NCBI GenBank assembly: GCA_020058145.1
Contig: JAGVEP010000156.1
Location: 1-7,359 of the forward strand
Length of the DNA stretch: 7,359 nt
Reading direction: 5' to 3'
Origin: Phycisphaerae bacterium
Lineage (GTDB): Bacteria > Planctomycetota > Phycisphaerae > UBA1845 > Fen-1342
Positions 6,210-7,359 of the stretch are shown here, one piece after another. Under the pieces are notes generated by a model, which was given only the letters and a program-made list of their open reading frames with translations, was not told the origin of the DNA and did no database searches. Each line of letters starts with the position of its first letter. Position 1 is the stretch's first letter. Position numbers and translations under genes: made by a program.

Positions 6210-7359
6210 GTGAGAGTCGTTCATCTCGCTGCCGGTGCCGCGGGGATGTACTGCGGAAGCTGCATGCACGACAACCGCCTGGTGGCGGCTCTGCGTGCCG
6301 CGGGCCGCGACGTAGTGCTCCTGCCCCTCTACACGCCGCTGCGCACCGACGAGCCGGACGTGAGCCTGCCACGCCTCCACTTCGGCGGCCTGAACGTCTA
6401 TCTCCAGCACACGAGCGGCTTGTTTCGACGAACGCCAGCGCTATTGGACCGCGTGTTTGACCACCCGCTGGTGCTGCGTGCGCTCGGTGCGCTCGCCGGG
6501 CGGACTCGGCCCGCAGAACTTGGCGCGCTGACCGTGGCCATGCTCCGCGGTGCGAGTGGCCCGCTGAAAAAGGAACTGCACAAGCTGGTTGCGGGGCTGC
6601 GCGCGTTGTCGCCCGACCTGGTACACCTGCCCAATCTCATGTTCGTCGGCTTGGCGCGATCGCTGAAAGCCGCGCTGGGCGTCCCGGTCCTGTGCGGCCT
6701 GGCGGGCGAGGACCTGTTCCTCGACGCCCTGCCGGAGCCACATCAGACCACGGCCGGCGAGCTGCTGCGCGACAGCGCGGGGGAGGTCGACGGCTTCGTG
6801 GCGCTCAGTCGCTTCTACGCGACGCATGCAGCCGAGAAGTACAACCTGCCGGCTGAGCGCGTGCATGTCATTCCGATGGGGATTCGCACGGCGGACTTCG
6901 ACCCACCCGCGGCACCGCCCGAAACGCCGTTCACGGTCGGTTATCTCGCGCGTCTTTGCCCGGCGAAGGGGCTCGGCGAGTTGTGCCGCGCCTTTCGCGT
7001 GCTGCACGAATCCGGTCGCGTGTGCCGGTTGCGGATCGCGGGCTATCTGGGCGCGGGGGACCGGACGTACTGGCGGCAGATCGAGGGCGAGCTGCGCCGC
7101 GCGGGCCTTCCGCGGTCGGCTGCGGCGTACGTCGGCGCGGTGAGCCGCAGCGAGAAGCTCGACTTCCTGCGGTCCTTGCACGTGCTGTCGGTACCCGCGG
7201 TCTATCGCGAGTCGAAGGGGTTCTACGTGCTCGAGGCGCTCGCGGCGGGCGTACCCGTCGTGCAGCCCGACCACGGCTCCTTTCCCGAGTTGCTCAAGGC
7301 CACGGGGGGGGGATTATTGTGCCCGCCGGGCGACTCCGCGGCGCTGGCAGCGGCGTTCG
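6210..7359 (+). CDS. GT4-type glycosyltransferase (C-terminus beyond the right edge)
   Basis: The frame starts at GTG 6210, the first start after the prepilin-like gene's stop in the same frame, and gives 383 residues before the edge; only the extreme C-terminus is missing. It is predicted to be a cytoplasmic, retaining GT-B transferase moving a sugar from a nucleotide-sugar donor. The N-terminal domain opens VRVVHLAAGAAGMYCGSCMHDN (with Cys15 and Cys18), then VVLLPLYTPLRTDEPD. The linker region has GEDLFLDALPEP and ERVHVIPMGI. The donor domain has GYLARLCPAKGLGEL (244-258, Arg248 and Lys253 being the usual phosphate-contacting pair) and YRESKGFYVLEALAAGVPVVQP with the E-X7-E motif (Glu334, Glu342). 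Similar YCG(T/S)C..DN proteins are known to me as uncharacterised GT4 members in planctomycetes, verrucomicrobia and acidobacteria. The sugar and acceptor cannot be told from sequence. No clear ribosome binding site is seen; it may be read through from the gene 48 bases upstream. Confidence 0.9.
   Translation, partial: MRVVHLAAGAAGMYCGSCMHDNRLVAALRAAGRDVVLLPLYTPLRTDEPDVSLPRLHFGGLNVYLQHTSGLFRRTPALLDRVFDHPLVLRALGALAGRTRPAELGALTVAMLRGASGPLKKELHKLVAGLRALSPDLVHLPNLMFVGLARSLKAALGVPVLCGLAGEDLFLDALPEPHQTTAGELLRDSAGEVDGFVALSRFYATHAAEKYNLPAERVHVIPMGIRTADFDPPAAPPETPFTVGYLARLCPAKGLGELCRAFRVLHESGRVCRLRIAGYLGAGDRTYWRQIEGELRRAGLPRSAAAYVGAVSRSEKLDFLRSLHVLSVPAVYRESKGFYVLEALAAGVPVVQPDHGSFPELLKATGGGLLCPPGDSAALAAAF

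Noticed and set aside
5271..6410. 379-residue minus-strand open frame across the prepilin-like gene and both spacers
   Set aside because: It is antisense to the prepilin-like gene, spans two intergenic regions and shows no domain motif.
6441..7274. 277-residue minus-strand open frame
   Set aside because: It is antisense to the glycosyltransferase, whose E-X7-E and phosphate-binding motifs show the real reading frame.

Overview
The window reads as a GC-rich piece of a planctomycete-type chromosome, most likely Phycisphaerae or a relative. This is inferred from the gene types: two secreted PQQ-like beta-propeller proteins of the kind planctomycetes carry in large numbers, a prepilin-like protein with a FTLIEL leader and a C-terminal LFADGHV motif, and a GT4 glycosyltransferase with a YCGSCMHDN N-terminus. 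No rRNA, tRNA, CRISPR array, transposase or phage gene is visible.

Layout. Positions 1 to about 5268 are one minus-strand block of three genes, transcribed right to left. First is an ~431-residue secreted beta-propeller protein (5268 to 3973). Second is a 383-residue secreted YceI-like protein with a C-terminal TPR-like helical part (3976 to 2825). Third is a very long double beta-propeller protein (2825, running off the left edge). The junctions are ATGA (4-base overlap) and TGATG (1-base overlap), so the three are almost certainly co-transcribed and translationally coupled. An intergenic stretch of about 175 bases (5269-5444) separates this block from a divergent plus-strand pair: the prepilin-like gene (5445-6161) and, 48 bases later, a GT4 glycosyltransferase (6210, running off the right edge).

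How the genes may work together. All three minus-strand products carry export signals. They combine two scaffold-type folds (8-bladed propellers and a YceI/lipocalin-like barrel) with a repeat-helix tail, which suggests one extracytoplasmic assembly. No catalytic function can be assigned. The plus-strand pair looks like an independent unit: a pilin-like surface or secretion subunit and a cytoplasmic sugar transferase.

The least ordinary parts are three non-genic sequence patterns. (1) A cluster of strong inverted repeats at 62-156 lies in the open frame after the last propeller blade of the double-propeller gene. (2) A CACAGAG-type purine-rich repeat at 2729-2766 lies inside the signal-peptide codons of the same gene. 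(3) A degenerate 7-base-period array lies in the 6161-6195 spacer. All resemble dispersed extragenic repeats that have ended up within or beside genes. The many long open frames antisense to the real genes are by-products of high GC and are not called.
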